A DNA stretch of 64,000 nucleotides from Chaetoderma sp. LZ-2023a (Eukaryota > Mollusca > Caudofoveata > Chaetodermatida > Chaetodermatidae): assembly GCA_034401795.1 (NCBI GenBank), contig CM067363.1:26919176-26983175 (forward strand), given 5' to 3'. This document shows positions 1 to 11,630 of this stretch, piece by piece. The notes under the pieces were generated by a model. It saw nothing but the letters and a program-made list of their open reading frames with translations. It did no database searches and was not told the DNA's origin. Each line of letters begins with the position of its first letter. The stretch's first letter is position 1. Made by a program: the position numbers and the translations under genes.

Positions 1-612
<612 letters not shown>

Positions 613-617
613 ACCTC

Positions 618-1047
618 TGGCGAGATATAAAACCAACACATCACTTTTTGTTTTTGCGTACACTGTTCATAAGTAGCAAACAAGCAAGTTTGTTTGTCAC
701 TTTTATTAAGTAAAGTATATGGTGCTAGCTCTGTTCTCTCCACCTTGAAAATGACGGCTAGACACTCTGGGGACACGAACAGCCAGGACGATACGGTAGT
801 GCTCAATTTTCGTAGCAATGGCTGCACGAGCCCACTGGAACGTGATCGTTCCACCGGCTTTGGAAGTCGGTTTTTGCGGACACTGGAGCTGCGAGGCAAC
901 TGCTCCCCAACGCCGAGGCTGGCTGACCAGCAGCAACTGCGGCAGCAGCAACAACGCCCGGCAGCAGTAGCGGCGGAGCCACGGGTACCCCCGGCGGCTA
1001 CATTTATCAAGAAAGACAAGAGTAATCACAGTGCCAATGTATTATGA
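618..1047 (+). pseudogene. Gypsy-A copy 1: primer-binding region and gag N-terminal fragment
   Basis: The TGGCGAGATA at 618 is placed as a primer-binding site would be, directly after the LTR end; it recurs at 26118 and 53957. The following frame, with ATGs at 694 and 751, encodes about 117 aa and ends at 1047. Its stretch around GDTNSQDDTV and ERDRSTGFGS matches the translation of 54080-54220 (GDTNSWDETV, ECDRSTNSRG) and the decayed counterpart at 26260-26345. It is therefore the common N-terminus of this family's gag. A Gln-rich tail follows, and no gag core, protease or polymerase follows, so this copy is truncated near 1050. The GGAACGTGATCGTTCC palindrome at 838 is shared with the 54-kb copy. 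The tRNA that would prime at TGGCGAG is not identified. Confidence 0.6.
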
Positions 1048-1771
1048 TGATAAACAATAGTTGCAAAGTCCGTGTACTGTTAAAGCAATTACATCTGTAA
1101 TTTAGAAAGAGGACCATCAATAATTCATGTCGATGGTATACTCATTTTAAATGAATGGTAAATTAGGCATGTACATTACCCGGTTTGAACTGTATTGCTG
1201 TATATCTGTGAGAACATATAACGATGCAAAACTCAGGTTATTTGAACTATTTAATGACTAATGCGATTTCTACATCGCGTTAGCATTTATGTTCGGTTTC
1301 TTCTAACACTCCTTTTGAGTGTTTTTAATTTTCTTATAGCTGATGCATTATATCGGCATGGCATGGAGCCATCACTGTCAAAATAACATTGCGCCATGGT
1401 AACCTGTTCTAAGATAACAAATGACTGGAGATGCAATAATGATAATTCACGAGAATTGAGAATATAATAGTATGTCAGCTACCATTCATATGGACATATA
1501 AGCACTACATATGCGAACCCCCTTACAATACTATAGGATTTTGTTTCTATCTATAGACTATAGAAATAGATTGCAACATGCCAGTGACAACGCCAATGGT
1601 CCCACATGGACACGGCAACTATGTTTAACACGGTGACTTTGGCATAGAAACATGTGTGCATAGGGCAGATGCTGCATTGTGAAATAAAACAAATGCGAGG
1701 AGATGCACATGGCATGCTGGTATTAAACATTCACGTTTTGTATCATACATGTCGACATTAGAAACATATAA
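1048..1771. other. Non-coding stretch, no gene seen
   Basis: AT-rich sequence without a convincing frame or recognised repeat. It lies between the truncated gypsy-A copy and the 3' end of GPCR copy 1. I saw no clear homology to the flanks of the other two GPCR copies. Confidence 0.5.
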
Positions 1772-2756
1772 TCATACACACATAGTTGCGATGATATTCT
1801 GTCGCATGTCTCTTGAACTGATAAAATAAACAAAAGGGTTAGCCACACTTTTCAGGTAGCAGAAATGCACTGAATATACAAGTAGTGGTAAATGAACCGA
1901 TCTAACGGGATAGCCCAGTACGGTATGATAGAAGCTGTGAAGAAACCGAGGTAAAAGGGACAGAAGAAACAGGACAATGATGATAGACACTGTCCTACCG
2001 CTAGTACTACGACGTCCTTGTTCCGTGAGTCTCGAGTCTTTAGACAATTTCCATTGTTTGGTAATATGAAATATTGCTATGAGAACGGCTGGAACGACAA
2101 CTTGAAGTAGGATCATAATGCCTTCCTTTAATTCTGGATCGCCATAGTAATTACACACACTTACCATTCTACCTTCACAGCGAAGATGGTAAGCTCTTGA
2201 TATTATAAACACTGGCACCGAGGTGCATGCAGCAATGGACCACATTGCAATTGAACATCTCAACATACATGCGCTTGTTACTCTGACTTTGGCAGCTAAA
2301 GGCGTTGTGAGTTGATAAAACCTGATACCTGACAATAACATTAAGTGGCACGTACTTGACCTGTATGCAGTCGACATTGAAAACGATGAGAACCGGCATA
2401 AAATGTCAACTGCACCAGGAATGGTCTGGATAATCACCGGAGTTACAAACATTCAAAATATAGGTCAAAAGATCGCACACGCCTAAACTGGTAAGCAATG
2501 TAAACACTGGGATCCGATATTTTCTAGACTTTATAAGGTAGACTAATAAAATAATGTTGACTATTGCTCCAAATCCAAACAAAATGGCAGAATATGATTT
2601 GTTAAATGTTATTGCTAGTTTGTGATAGCCCTTCAAGACTGCCATTAAGCGAAGGTCCAACATGGTGTATGTTCTTGTAATGTGCATGTCAGGCTCCTGG
2701 AGCGAAGCGTTCATTTCTATTGAGTTAGTCATCTCCTCCAAGTACAAAATATACAT
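1772..2756 (-). pseudogene. Class A GPCR copy 1, frameshifted in TM2/ECL1
   Basis: Two overlapping minus-strand frames together cover a rhodopsin-like receptor closely related to the intact gene at 19149-20165. Frame one (2756 to 2406) gives the N-terminus with an NAS glycosylation sequon, TM1 and TM2 up to LGVCDLLTY. Frame two (2452 to 1772) resumes at FVTPVI and runs through TM3-TM7 to a stop. Against the intact copy, the segment near 2454-2462 lacks 14 bp, which breaks the frame and removes the start of ECL1. TM3 ends in IRF instead of DRY, and TM7 keeps the NPFVY motif. No stop codon interrupts frame two, so decay is recent or the gap is a sequencing error. A spliced product is possible, but I see no intron-like sequence at the break. 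Ligand and function are unknown. Confidence 0.8.
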
Positions 2757-3565
2757 ACATGTATAGCTATTCCCGGCCCATTTCTAGCTGGGTGCCACCC
2801 GTTTGGATAGGTAATATGATCAATTTTAACACTTTGCACCCACAGTTCCCGGAATCCTAATTTCAAGGTAAATATACACGCAAGCTGCTATTGAATATGT
2901 CCAAATAATTTGTCAAATTAATTTTAAATCCTCAACAAAATGTTTATTAAGTTGTGTATTCATCGAAGATATAGAATTCGTAGACTTTCGTGACAGGCTT
3001 TTCGATTTTATCCAATGAAGCTACACCATTTTGCGTGTGTTTTTTCCTGATGGATGGTGCAAGCTACTATTCGGTTTAGTACATGCGAAATTTGGTATGC
3101 ACAATGCCGTTTCTGTGTTCTGATGTGTGGAATCTCAGGCTGATATTTTGTATTCAACTGTTATCGAAGTGATATCACTGCAAATAAGCGTATTAATTCA
3201 AACAATCACAGATCATTGATGAACCACATATCGTGCTAGTTTTTAATTATTGTATACCTGTATTACCACTCTGCCGTGATACAAGACCTGCCACGCCAGT
3301 ATCTTAATTGTGATATCACATAGGTGTACTAGGATGGAAGCCATCTAAGTTCAAGTTGAATATCATCTTAATCAGGCGATTAGTGTATAATGAGAAAAAT
3401 ATAAATCGATTAACAGTTATTTACATAATTAATAATAGCTTCTGAACATAGCCAACGCCATTGACAATACATGCCCAATTCTAGGCAAGGCGCTACAGAC
3501 ATCTAGCTCTAAGAATCATAATTATTGGTAACATAAATTATGTATTCCAGGTGTGAGAATACAGA
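2757..3565. other. Non-coding stretch, mostly unassigned
   Basis: Upstream (5') side of GPCR copy 1. A short MITE family I-like piece (CCCATTTCTAGCTGGG and neighbours) is at about 2770-2815. Otherwise AT-rich and without a supportable gene; any promoter for the receptor copy would lie here, but I could not identify one. Confidence 0.4.
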
Positions 3566-3815
3566 CTAACCTTTTAATGGCGAAGCGGCCTAAAATCGGT
3601 CTCTGTTTTGGTTTGTGATATTTTAAATTACATGCCAATATAAGACTATTTTAGAAAATGTAACACTGGAATGCCTGGATCGGTTATCGAGACAGTTATT
3701 CCAGTGGTAACTTTTCTAAAATATGTTTTTCTTGGTCTGCGAATGGATATTCAATTAGTAAATATATTAAGTCACTTAAGAATTTAGCGATTAAATGGTT
3801 AATCAAATAAACTAC
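3566..3815. mobile_element. Palindromic MITE family II, copy 1
   Basis: The left end TAACCTTTTAATGGCG pairs with the inverted right end CGATTAAATGGTTAA. The centre is the family palindrome CACTGGAATG...CATTCCAGTGG (inverted here as ATTCCAGTGG) at about 3666-3710, followed by the TCTTGGTCTGCGAATGGA block. The same blocks occur at 16648, 17685, 20590 and 60390. There is no coding capacity, so any transposition would depend on another element. The TTAA-like ends would suit a piggyBac-type target site, but that is inference. Confidence 0.65.
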
Positions 3816-4329
3816 GAATACATAATAAAACATAATAATGTAAAATCTGTTGAATAGTTATAGTGATGAGTAATCGAATTATTTTAACAGACAATATAAA
3901 AGAGATTTTACAAATATATCAGATGTGTATACAATTTACTGCCAGAATACACATCCAGTCTCATTACCTACATAATATCGCAATCATTCGGTGTACACGC
4001 TCCACTACACGATATTCTATCATATGCATTGCAGATATATATATACTAATATAGTCCTTTTGGCATAATACAATGACTGATTGTTATTAGAAAATCTTGT
4101 TTGTAAAGAGAATGGCAATATTCTTTGATTCACTCTTTATCTTTTTATTCTAAGCTGGTCTTCTTAGGTGATAGTATACCTTTGATCAATATAATTGTGA
4201 AGTATTGCTTGATTGATCATAGCGAGCAAGACTCAATAGAAGATCCATTTCTACCTATGCTCTTTCCACTTTTTACTCATAATCGACGCGAGTTGGCACA
4301 TTGATCCCTGGATTTACAGAATCTCAATA
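3816..4329. other. AT-rich non-coding stretch
   Basis: No supportable gene, RNA or recognised repeat. Short open frames here have no recognisable domain. Confidence 0.45.
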
Positions 4330-4465
4330 TGAGGTACACTGCCGCAAGACTGCAGTTAAGCTGCTGAATAAGTTGGACCAAATTTGACCTGGAGATGTTG
4401 CTGCCAATTACAACAACAGCTCCAACTCAAATTAGTTTCAAAATAGCAAACATAATACAGAATTT
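4330..4465. mobile_element. MITE family I fragment
   Basis: Carries the family I core: AAGCTGCTGAATAA, a degraded left arm with TTTGACC and TGTTGCTGCC, then the inverted right arm ACAACAGCTCC and CAAATTAGTTTCAAAATA. Only the central palindrome is preserved. Confidence 0.6.
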
Positions 4466-4795
4466 AACGGATCATGACGGAAGATACATTAATCGCAGGT
4501 CGGATCCCCAGTTCTTTGAAGCAAATTTATTTATTGCTCCACCATAATAGGTATTGTGTTATATACATTCACATTTAGTTTGCGTGTACTAGTGTATTTC
4601 TTGTATTTCCTTAGAGCTCGTGTATCACCTTTTCGGGTCACCAGGCTATGATCGTGATGATTGATTTTTTAAATAAAAATATAACTCTTGTTTAGCCGAT
4701 TGTCTATTGGAGACAACATAGCAAACGTTAATGAATTAACAACGCACTGCGTCGCCTAGAAAATGTGTATTCCTCTTATGCGACCAGCTTGCAAC
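4466..4795. other. Non-coding stretch, no gene seen
   Basis: AT-rich, no recognised feature. Confidence 0.4.
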
Positions 4796-5285
4796 TGGCT
4801 ACACAACTCACCTTTCCAGTTTAATATATGCCCCTCCAATCTCTAGCTAAGCTCCACCCACACCTCACTCGTGTTGGTATCGATCGATCCCTGAGCTTCC
4901 TGATTATTCAGGTAAGCTTTTGAATAGGTTGAGACTAATTTGCAAGCAACAGCGCTCAGTCATATTAGTTTCAAAATATTCGACAGAAGACTCGATCGAT
5001 TTACTCCATGTTAAACACTTAAGTGGCCGACACCTTATACGAATTGTATCTCTTTACTATTTACTACAAATTCTGACGAATAATTTGAAACTAATTTCCT
5101 TGGCAATAGGCAGCAACAGCACACATTCAAATTAGGTTCAACATATTCAACAGCGTATACGTATAGTTTCCTGAAAATTGAAAGTCAGGGACTTCAGAGA
5201 TCGATCGATCTCAACACGAGCGATGTGTGGGTGTAGCTTAGCTAGAGATGGGCGGGGCATAGCTAAAACTGGACCGGTCCATTAA
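4796..5285. mobile_element. Palindromic MITE family I, near-complete copy
   Basis: A nearly full-length inverted repeat. The left arm (about 4815-4960) reads CCAGTTTAATATATGCCCC, CTAGCTAAGCTCCACCCAC, CGTGTTGGTATCGATCGATC. The right arm (about 5155-5275) gives the same blocks inverted: GATCGATCGATC, CAACACGAGCGATGTGTGG, AGCTTAGCTAGAGATGGGC, GGGGCATAGCTAAAACTGG. Inner arms carry TTGAAACTAATTT and CAAATTAGGTTCAA around a GGCAGCAACAG core. No transposase is encoded. This is the best copy for defining the outer ends of the family. Confidence 0.8.
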
Positions 5286-5817
5286 TATAACACATGACCT
5301 CTATTAGTCCGGATCTCCCAGAATGTTCATGCCATTATAATCATACAGGCATGCTGTTGAATATTCCGAGAGTCGATTGACAATAAACCGCTTTCAATGA
5401 TTCAACACCAGTGACAAACGCTGGACTGGAAATGTAGGACGCATTAAGCACTTGACTAGAACCATCTTATCTTGCTAAAGCAAACAATCATCCGCATACG
5501 CTAGTAGAAATGTTGACACTGGCATTGACTAGAATTGATAGAAAATGTCTTCGATTACAAGGTTCCTCCACGAAACGTGACACATTGATATTTGTGCTAA
5601 GAGATGTGTGTAGGTATAACGTGACTTTAATTCGATAGAGCGGTTGGAATCTTTTGTAGCAATTGTATATGTATCAGGGGGCATGACCGCATAACGCATG
5701 CCAACTTCTATTAAGAGATTTCATTTAAATTGTAGATATCTCGCTGGATATAGAGATATGAGACATACAGATGTGTAAGTGGTCCATATGCAAAAACAGC
5801 AATGAGGTCGAAATGTT
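5286..5817. other. Non-coding stretch, no gene seen
   Basis: No frame, RNA gene or repeat recognised. Confidence 0.4.
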
Positions 5818-5818
5818 G

Positions 5819-5863
<45 letters not shown>

Positions 5864-5905
5864 TGGAGCGAGAGATCGAGAGAGAGATAGAGAGAGAGAG
5901 AGAAA

Positions 5906-5946
<41 letters not shown>

Positions 5947-6166
5947 GGAGGGAGGGAGGGGAGGGATGGAGCGATGGAGGGAGGGAGGGCGGTGGAGTGA
6001 AAGGAGGGAGGGAGGGAGGGAGGGAGGGAGGGAGGGAGGGAGGGAGGGATGGAGGGAGGGAGAGAGCTAAAGAGAGAGAGAGAGAGAGAGACAGAGAGAG
6101 GGAGGGGGTGGGGGAGAGATAGTTATTATAGCAGCTTTCCAAAAGAGAGGGAGGAGAGAGGAGAAC

Positions 6167-6240
<74 letters not shown>

Positions 6241-6265
6241 TATTATGGCAGCTTTCCAAACGTGG
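5818..6265. repeat. (GA)n / (GGGA)n microsatellite cluster
   Basis: (GA)n at about 5820-5944, GGGA/GGAG repeats at 5945-6063, more (GA)n at 6070-6100 and a pure (GA)n block at 6170-6237. Two copies of a unique segment (TTATTATAGCAGCTTTCCAA at 6123 and a near copy at 6240) flank the last GA block, indicating a local duplication of unique sequence with the repeat. Long Ser-Leu or Arg-Glu frames here are artefacts. Confidence 0.95.
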
Positions 6266-6339
6266 CCCGTAATTATTCAGATTAAAAATGTTGATTGTTC
6301 CTTGATGCCAAGTTTGATTCAAAACGGCCATGCAGTACC

Positions 6340-7170
6340 TTCGGATTGGCGTCTTAATGGTGTTCCATCAATTCTTTGGAAAATTCCAAGACGGCCGTCC
6401 AAAATTTAACCAATCAAAATGTTGCATCCGAGTTCTGAAATCTCTCTCCGTAATGTCCTTCCAGGCAAATTTGGTTGAAATCAGCCACGCAGTTTATGAT
6501 GTATGCGCTTTAAACTGAGTTTCAGAAATCTTTAAGAAAATCCAGGGTGACAATGACAAATCAAAATTCTGTATACAAGTTGTGAAACCTGGCATGGTCC
6601 TTCGGTCAAATTGTTAATGGTGTGTAGATCTTTGCTTAGTTCCTAGAAAATCTTAGAGGAATCCACGATAACAGTGGAGCAAACTTCGTAACATTTTTAA
6701 TCTACCACTATAGCGCTATTACAGCCTAGTTTGGTTGAAATCTGCCAGCCAAGAGGTTAATGAGGAGTAGGCTTTGGCTGATTAAATTCAAGATGGCCGC
6801 CGGAAAATAGGCCAATCAAATTGCTGTACTGTTCGGATGCCTATGGCGATAGAATCCGTTCAGGCAGGTTTGGTTGAAATCGCAGAAGCATTTAAAGCGG
6901 AATGCTCATTTAACTCATTTCCCGAACACATTTTGAAATCCAAGATGACGCCTGACACCGTGCACCAGCAGAAGAAAATGGCCAACATTCTGTTTACAGG
7001 TTCTGAAACTTAACCCCATAGCAAAATTGGGATGAAATCTGACAAACAACCAATGAACGACACATGGATTACTGATAGGCGTCCAATACATGACAGATGA
7101 CGGATGATGGATGACCGATGGCCGGCGAACCGTTGTCATGCCAAAGGGTCACTTGATATGTCAAGCCAGA
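6340..7170. repeat. Degenerate tandem repeat array (TTTGGTTGAAATC units)
   Basis: The block TTTGGTTGAAATC followed by GCCA and a few variable bases recurs at about 6470, 6729 and 6869, with a further degenerate form (AAATTGGGATGAAATC) at 7023. Accompanying blocks also recur: CAAGATGGCCG / AAGACGGCCGTCC, CCAATCAAAAT, TTCTGAAA. The array ends in GATGACGGATGATGGATGACC near 7096. The overall layout resembles dispersed non-coding repeats I recall from marine invertebrate genomes. No coding potential. Confidence 0.6.
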
Positions 7171-7599
7171 TCAGCTAAGCATGTAGCAAAAACAAGCTGG
7201 CGGGTGCTTGCAATATGACTAAACGTATAATGAATACTTTTAATAGTTTTGACTTGACAACGTTAAATGTGTACTTAACTACAATGAACACAAATATATA
7301 TTTCAACATATTATCGTAATAATGACTGAAAATTGGCCCTCAATTATTAGGCCAACAGTGGGTCATATGTTAAGCTCGATATATGGGGTTAACATTTTAT
7401 TTCAATGTGCAGTGTGATGTCGGGCCAACCTACACAGCCAACGTTTTTACCATATTCTGAGATACGTTAAGGCAAATTTAAATGACCTTTCCAAGTGTAT
7501 ACATCTATCATATGACGTCATATAGCCGTCATAATCAACTACGTGATACGTGGGATGATGTTGTTATCATGCCGTCATGAATACTTCATATATCCTGTC
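7171..7599. other. Non-coding stretch, no gene seen
   Basis: AT-rich. ATATGACGTCATATAG at 7511 is a short palindrome with a CRE-like core; such TGACGTCAT blocks are also carried by the local MITEs, so I do not read it as a promoter. Confidence 0.4.
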
Positions 7600-7885
7600 T
7601 TAAACGCTTAATAGTCCGACACGTTGTACGAATTGTATGTCTTTACCATTTAATAATCATTCTGTTGAATATTTTAAAACTAATTTGACTGGATGCTGGT
7701 TCGGCTATAGGCAGCAACAGCGCCCAGTCAAGTAAGTTTCAAAATATTCACCACTTGCACGTATAGTTTTTTGGAAATTGATAGTCAGGAAATCAGAGAT
7801 TGATCGATCCCAACACGAGCGATGAGTGGGTGGAGCATAGATAAAGATGGCTAGGGCGTAGCTAAAACTGCAAAGGTCCATTACG
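7600..7885. mobile_element. MITE family I copy
   Basis: Blocks in order: AATAGTCCGACACGTTGTACG, AATATTTTAAAACTAATTTG, CAGCAACAGCGCCCAGTCAA, TAAGTTTCAAAATATTCA, GATTGATCGATCCCAACACG, GGGGCGTAGC-like end (GCTAGGGCGTAGCTAAAACTG). The outer left arm is reduced. Confidence 0.7.
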
Positions 7886-8379
7886 TTAATTAATCTCAGA
7901 TATGGCTCGAAACATTAACCATCTTCTCAGAGAATCACTCCACGTTGTTGTTATTCTTCTTCTTTTTTCTTCTTCACATGTTTTCAGAATTTCAGCACTA
8001 GAGGTATCAACAACTGCGAAATGCTGGATTTGCCTGCGAAATGCAACAAAATAACTGATCAAGAATTATTTTCAAGAATAACATTGTTTAATTCCTCTAT
8101 ATGATCTTATAAAATAAACAAATACACATTTGATATTAGCTTGAATTTGTAACTTTCAAAATGCCTGCCAACTTGCTTCAGAAAAAGGCTTTCTTAGCTT
8201 AATTATGGTAATTCCAAATGTCTTTCATGTGTGCGTTAATATATCACATATTATAATGTGAATTTTCCTTTCTGTCCCAGCACATCTGATTATGTCAAAA
8301 TCACTTACTGATGAGTTGAGTAATATGTATCAGATGGCCGATTCTTGTGAGCAATGCCTACCAATTGTGCATACAGTTA
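7886..8379. other. Non-coding stretch, no gene seen
   Basis: Pyrimidine-rich patch at 7945-7980, otherwise unremarkable. The 5' part of the pseudogene that follows may extend into its right edge. Confidence 0.4.
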
Positions 8380-9880
8380 TTGCCGGAAGATGAGGTGCTC
8401 CATGATAAACAAAGAAAACATCAGAAAGTCCTCAATGCATGTACCGGACACTAATAATGGACTTTGAATTATGGATCCTTGAGGCTAACGTTGGCCTAAC
8501 GTTGACCTGTATCAGGAATCTATGAGGCGACTAACACCATGGGTTTGCGTACAGAAGACCACAACCATTATATTCGGTGCGTACCCATTCACTTTCGTGA
8601 TATGATGCACATGAGGAAAATATCCTAGATGTAAAATACATGTTTCAGAAGGACTGCTTTGTCATATGCAAGACGGCGAGTAGTGCCCGCCTTATCCATT
8701 AACATGGCCATGAACAGATTAATACGTTTGTGAAAGAAGATGGCGGTTGTGTTCTATTAACAGAGAGTTTATCTCAACCACTGTGATGGATGGTTCCAGG
8801 CGCAGAGGTTACTACTAGCGTGGTTGCCAAATTCAAAGCATGCCAAGATGCTATAAAGACAAATCAAAGTAATGGTCCAGATCTGCATCACCATGAACAG
8901 ATAAAAGGTGTTCAAGCCGCATCTCAAAAGCAGATCGGAGTAATGATTGCCGTTGTAGAAAGTATTCGAAATTTTGTTAAAGAATGCAGTCATGATATTT
9001 TAGTTGTTGACACCAGAGAGATCCCCATTAATAAACTATGACCAACAGCTCGGGCAATTGATAGACGTGGCACGCAGCAAGGTGTGGAAGAGCGTCTTGT
9101 GACTCACACAAAGTGAATCACAGATCTCATAAAACGGAATAGGTTTTTCCGTTCAGCAGCCCACAACGCCTGCAGAATTATAATGGAAAATAAAGAAATG
9201 CATCACTGCGCATAAGTGTTCCCTGTTCTCACAACTGTATATGCCATGTAAAGTTCCCAAAAGAACCCGGGGAGGAATTCTTCGCCCATGATAACACAGG
9301 ATATTCACCTTCCAATCCATAATCTGACAACCTGAGACTGGGAGAAAAATGGCACTTATTGAATTGTCTCGAAAACGTGTCCCATTCCTCGGAAGCAGCC
9401 CCGGCAGGAGATGAAACAGGCATCGATAGAGCAGTCCTCGTGAATATTCTGAAACCAAATAACAGCTGCAAACATGCGTGGATTGCGATAGACCGCATCT
9501 AGTTGCTTTACATTAGAATGCAATTGCACTGTGCTCAGAGGGTCTATGCCATCTGCATATACACATCAGGTTGAGAGCCACTGCTCGCAGCAAATGTGGA
9601 AAGCGAATCCATTGCTGGATTGAACTGGGTGTAGATCTTCTAGGCAACTGGACTGAATTCTTAAAGGTAGACGACAACAAATCTGAACTATCAAATCACA
9701 TAGCTAAACCAAAAACTTCGATTGTATGCAACGGAAAATACGGTATGTCCACCACTCATAAGCTTGTGTTGGCCACACACCATGTGCACATGAAGAGCCG
9801 GACACTAGAGTAATCTTGCAGGCATCCGAGTGTGCCAAACACGGTTTCCATAAAGTCATGGTAAGAAGCATAGGAAATGC
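8380..9880 (+). pseudogene. Decayed copy of a conserved uncharacterised invertebrate protein
   Basis: Conserved-looking peptide blocks follow each other on the plus strand in shifting frames: HYIRCVPIHFRDM (8568-8608), HGHEQ.N.FVKEDGG and WMVPGAEVTTSVV (8705-8825), HDILVVDTREIP (8990-9026), GVEERLVTHTK (9079-9112), CSLFSQLYMPC (9220-9246), then FFAHDN, LRLGEKWHLLNCLE (9328-9375), RSKCGKRIH and GNWTEFLKVDDNKSEL (9585-9690), and HEEPDTRVILQASECAKHG (9790-9850). The order fits a long protein I remember as an unnamed, repeatedly found predicted protein in cnidarian, mollusc, brachiopod and lancelet genomes; I know no function for it. At least five frame changes and several stops show it is dead. 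Flanking direct repeats were not found, so whether it is a processed copy or a degraded gene is open. Identification is from memory. Confidence 0.6.
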
Positions 9881-10020
9881 ATGGTGATCTTCAATATTGA
9901 TTGCGACTCCACCTGGAGATTTGATCAGTGCACTATCATACTGGGTCAGGATGTTACCATTGTTGTCCTGATGAGGGTAGGCACATAGCCAAGTGGAAGG
10001 GTACCAGCTGGGCTGCAAAA

Positions 10021-10235
10021 TTACCAGTTTTACTTTTTGGCAGATAATACCTCCCCATTATCAGAGAAAGTCAATGAACATAGTAGACGATACCATTTCA
10101 TGTGTCTGGCATGCCTAGATACTATACCAACGTGCAAGAACACCCCATGGGTCTCACAGTTGCCAGTGTTCGTTTTTGGGAGAAATTAACTTCTCCTTTA
10201 TCGGATAAGATCAATGACCACATTAGAATATACCC
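10021..10235. repeat. Imperfect tandem duplication, about 137-bp period
   Basis: The segment starting TTACCAGTTTTACTTTTTGG at 10021 is repeated from 10158 as TTGCCAGTGTTCGTTTTTGG. Matching blocks in the same order include CTCCCCATTATCAGA / CTCCTTTATCGGA, AAAGTCAATGA / AAGATCAATGA, and AGTAGACGATACC / ATTAGAATATACC. It follows the pseudogene directly; I cannot tell whether it belongs to it. Confidence 0.6.
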
Positions 10236-10270
10236 TGTGACATCCTGTCTTGATTTCACTACCCCTGGGG

Positions 10271-10449
<179 letters not shown>

Positions 10450-10559
10450 TTCGGCCACTTGAGTAGTTCACGTCATAATCAAGTAATTCACGGTTAGCTG
10501 ATGTCACAATCGTAATGTCATCTAGTGCTGTCACGAAATTTGAAAAGATAGTCAAGATG

Positions 10560-11630
10560 TGTACGAATTCTATGTCCTTGATGAATTTACAACATACATT
10601 ACATTACATTAATTTGCATTCTATTGAATATTGTTACCCTAATTGTACTGTAAGTCCGTGCTGCCATAGATAGTAAACAGCTTCTAGTCAAAATATCCAA
10701 AAGCATATATGTAGAATTACGTTGAAATTTTGATTCTGGGAATTTAGGTTTCAAAGTTTCCGATTGATACGAACACGTGCATAAAAAGAGGGCGGAGCTT
10801 ATCTTTAAATGGGTGAGATATAGGTAGAAATGGATCCGTGTATTAGAACGTCCTAGAGTAAATACGATGATCACATCTTATCTCAAATTATATCTGCTTA
10901 TTCACATCATTCTCTTTTTGAGGTCTTATCGTGCCGATGTCTCAAAATCACCCTTCCCACAAATCGTCGGTTTGCATTGAGCAGTCTTTGATAATAAACG
11001 GAATCAAATTTCGGACGAGAACATAGTGGAGCTGGGCAACTCGAATCATCTACGCTTGTGATTATGTCAATGGAGGAATTCAGTTTCTCAGCCAATCATA
11101 TGACGTGACTACGTGGCGCGTAGACTGATGTAATAATCAATTACGTCAGGAGTGACTCACTTAATCGCCTGCCAAGTTGTACGAATTGTATGTCTTTACT
11201 ATTTAATAAACATGCTGTTGAATATTTCAAAACTATAATTAACTGGCAGCAACAGCGCCTAGTCAAATTAGTTTCAAAATATACAACGGCTTAACGGCAT
11301 AGTTTTCTGGAAATTGAGATTTACGGAGTACATGAATCGATCGATCCAAACACGGGAAAAGCATGGGTGGAGCTTAGGTATAAATGGGCGGGGCATAGGT
11401 AAACTGGATTCCTCCATTAAAATAGCTAGAATCAACAATTCCTCTATGTCAATCAGAAGGTTGGACCAGGGTACCTGGGTATGTATGTTGTTCAATTGCG
11501 GATTGTCGTTCTAGATGGGTTGAACCTGTAATTAGTTACTCGATATACGCTAATCAAATTAGGGTTCACCTTCTTGGACAGACATTCCTTCCTTCCTACA
11601 TACAGTTCCCCGTCTGGGAAGGGAATTATT
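10560..11630 (-). mobile_element. Composite repeat, copy 1 (inverted relative to copies 2 and 3)
   Basis: The reverse complement of this segment runs in parallel with 21745-22980 and 30620-31880. Shared blocks on the plus strand here include CACCTTCTTGGACAGACATT (11571), GATATACGCTAATCAAATTAG (11541), CTGATGTAATAATCAATTACG (11125), CACCCTTCCCACAAATCGTCG-type sequence (10949) and GAACGTCCTAGAGTAAATAC (10847). Embedded in it is a MITE family I palindrome (11215-11400) with GATCGATCGATCC. No coding capacity is seen. It may be a non-autonomous transposon or an older duplicated unit containing MITEs. Confidence 0.65.

Noticed and set aside
5711-6331. 206-aa Ser-Leu-Pro-rich minus-strand frame
   Set aside because: Entirely GA/GGGA microsatellite translation.
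7505-7530. CRE-like palindrome as a gene promoter
   Set aside because: TGACGTCAT blocks are part of the dispersed MITE modules and no gene start follows.
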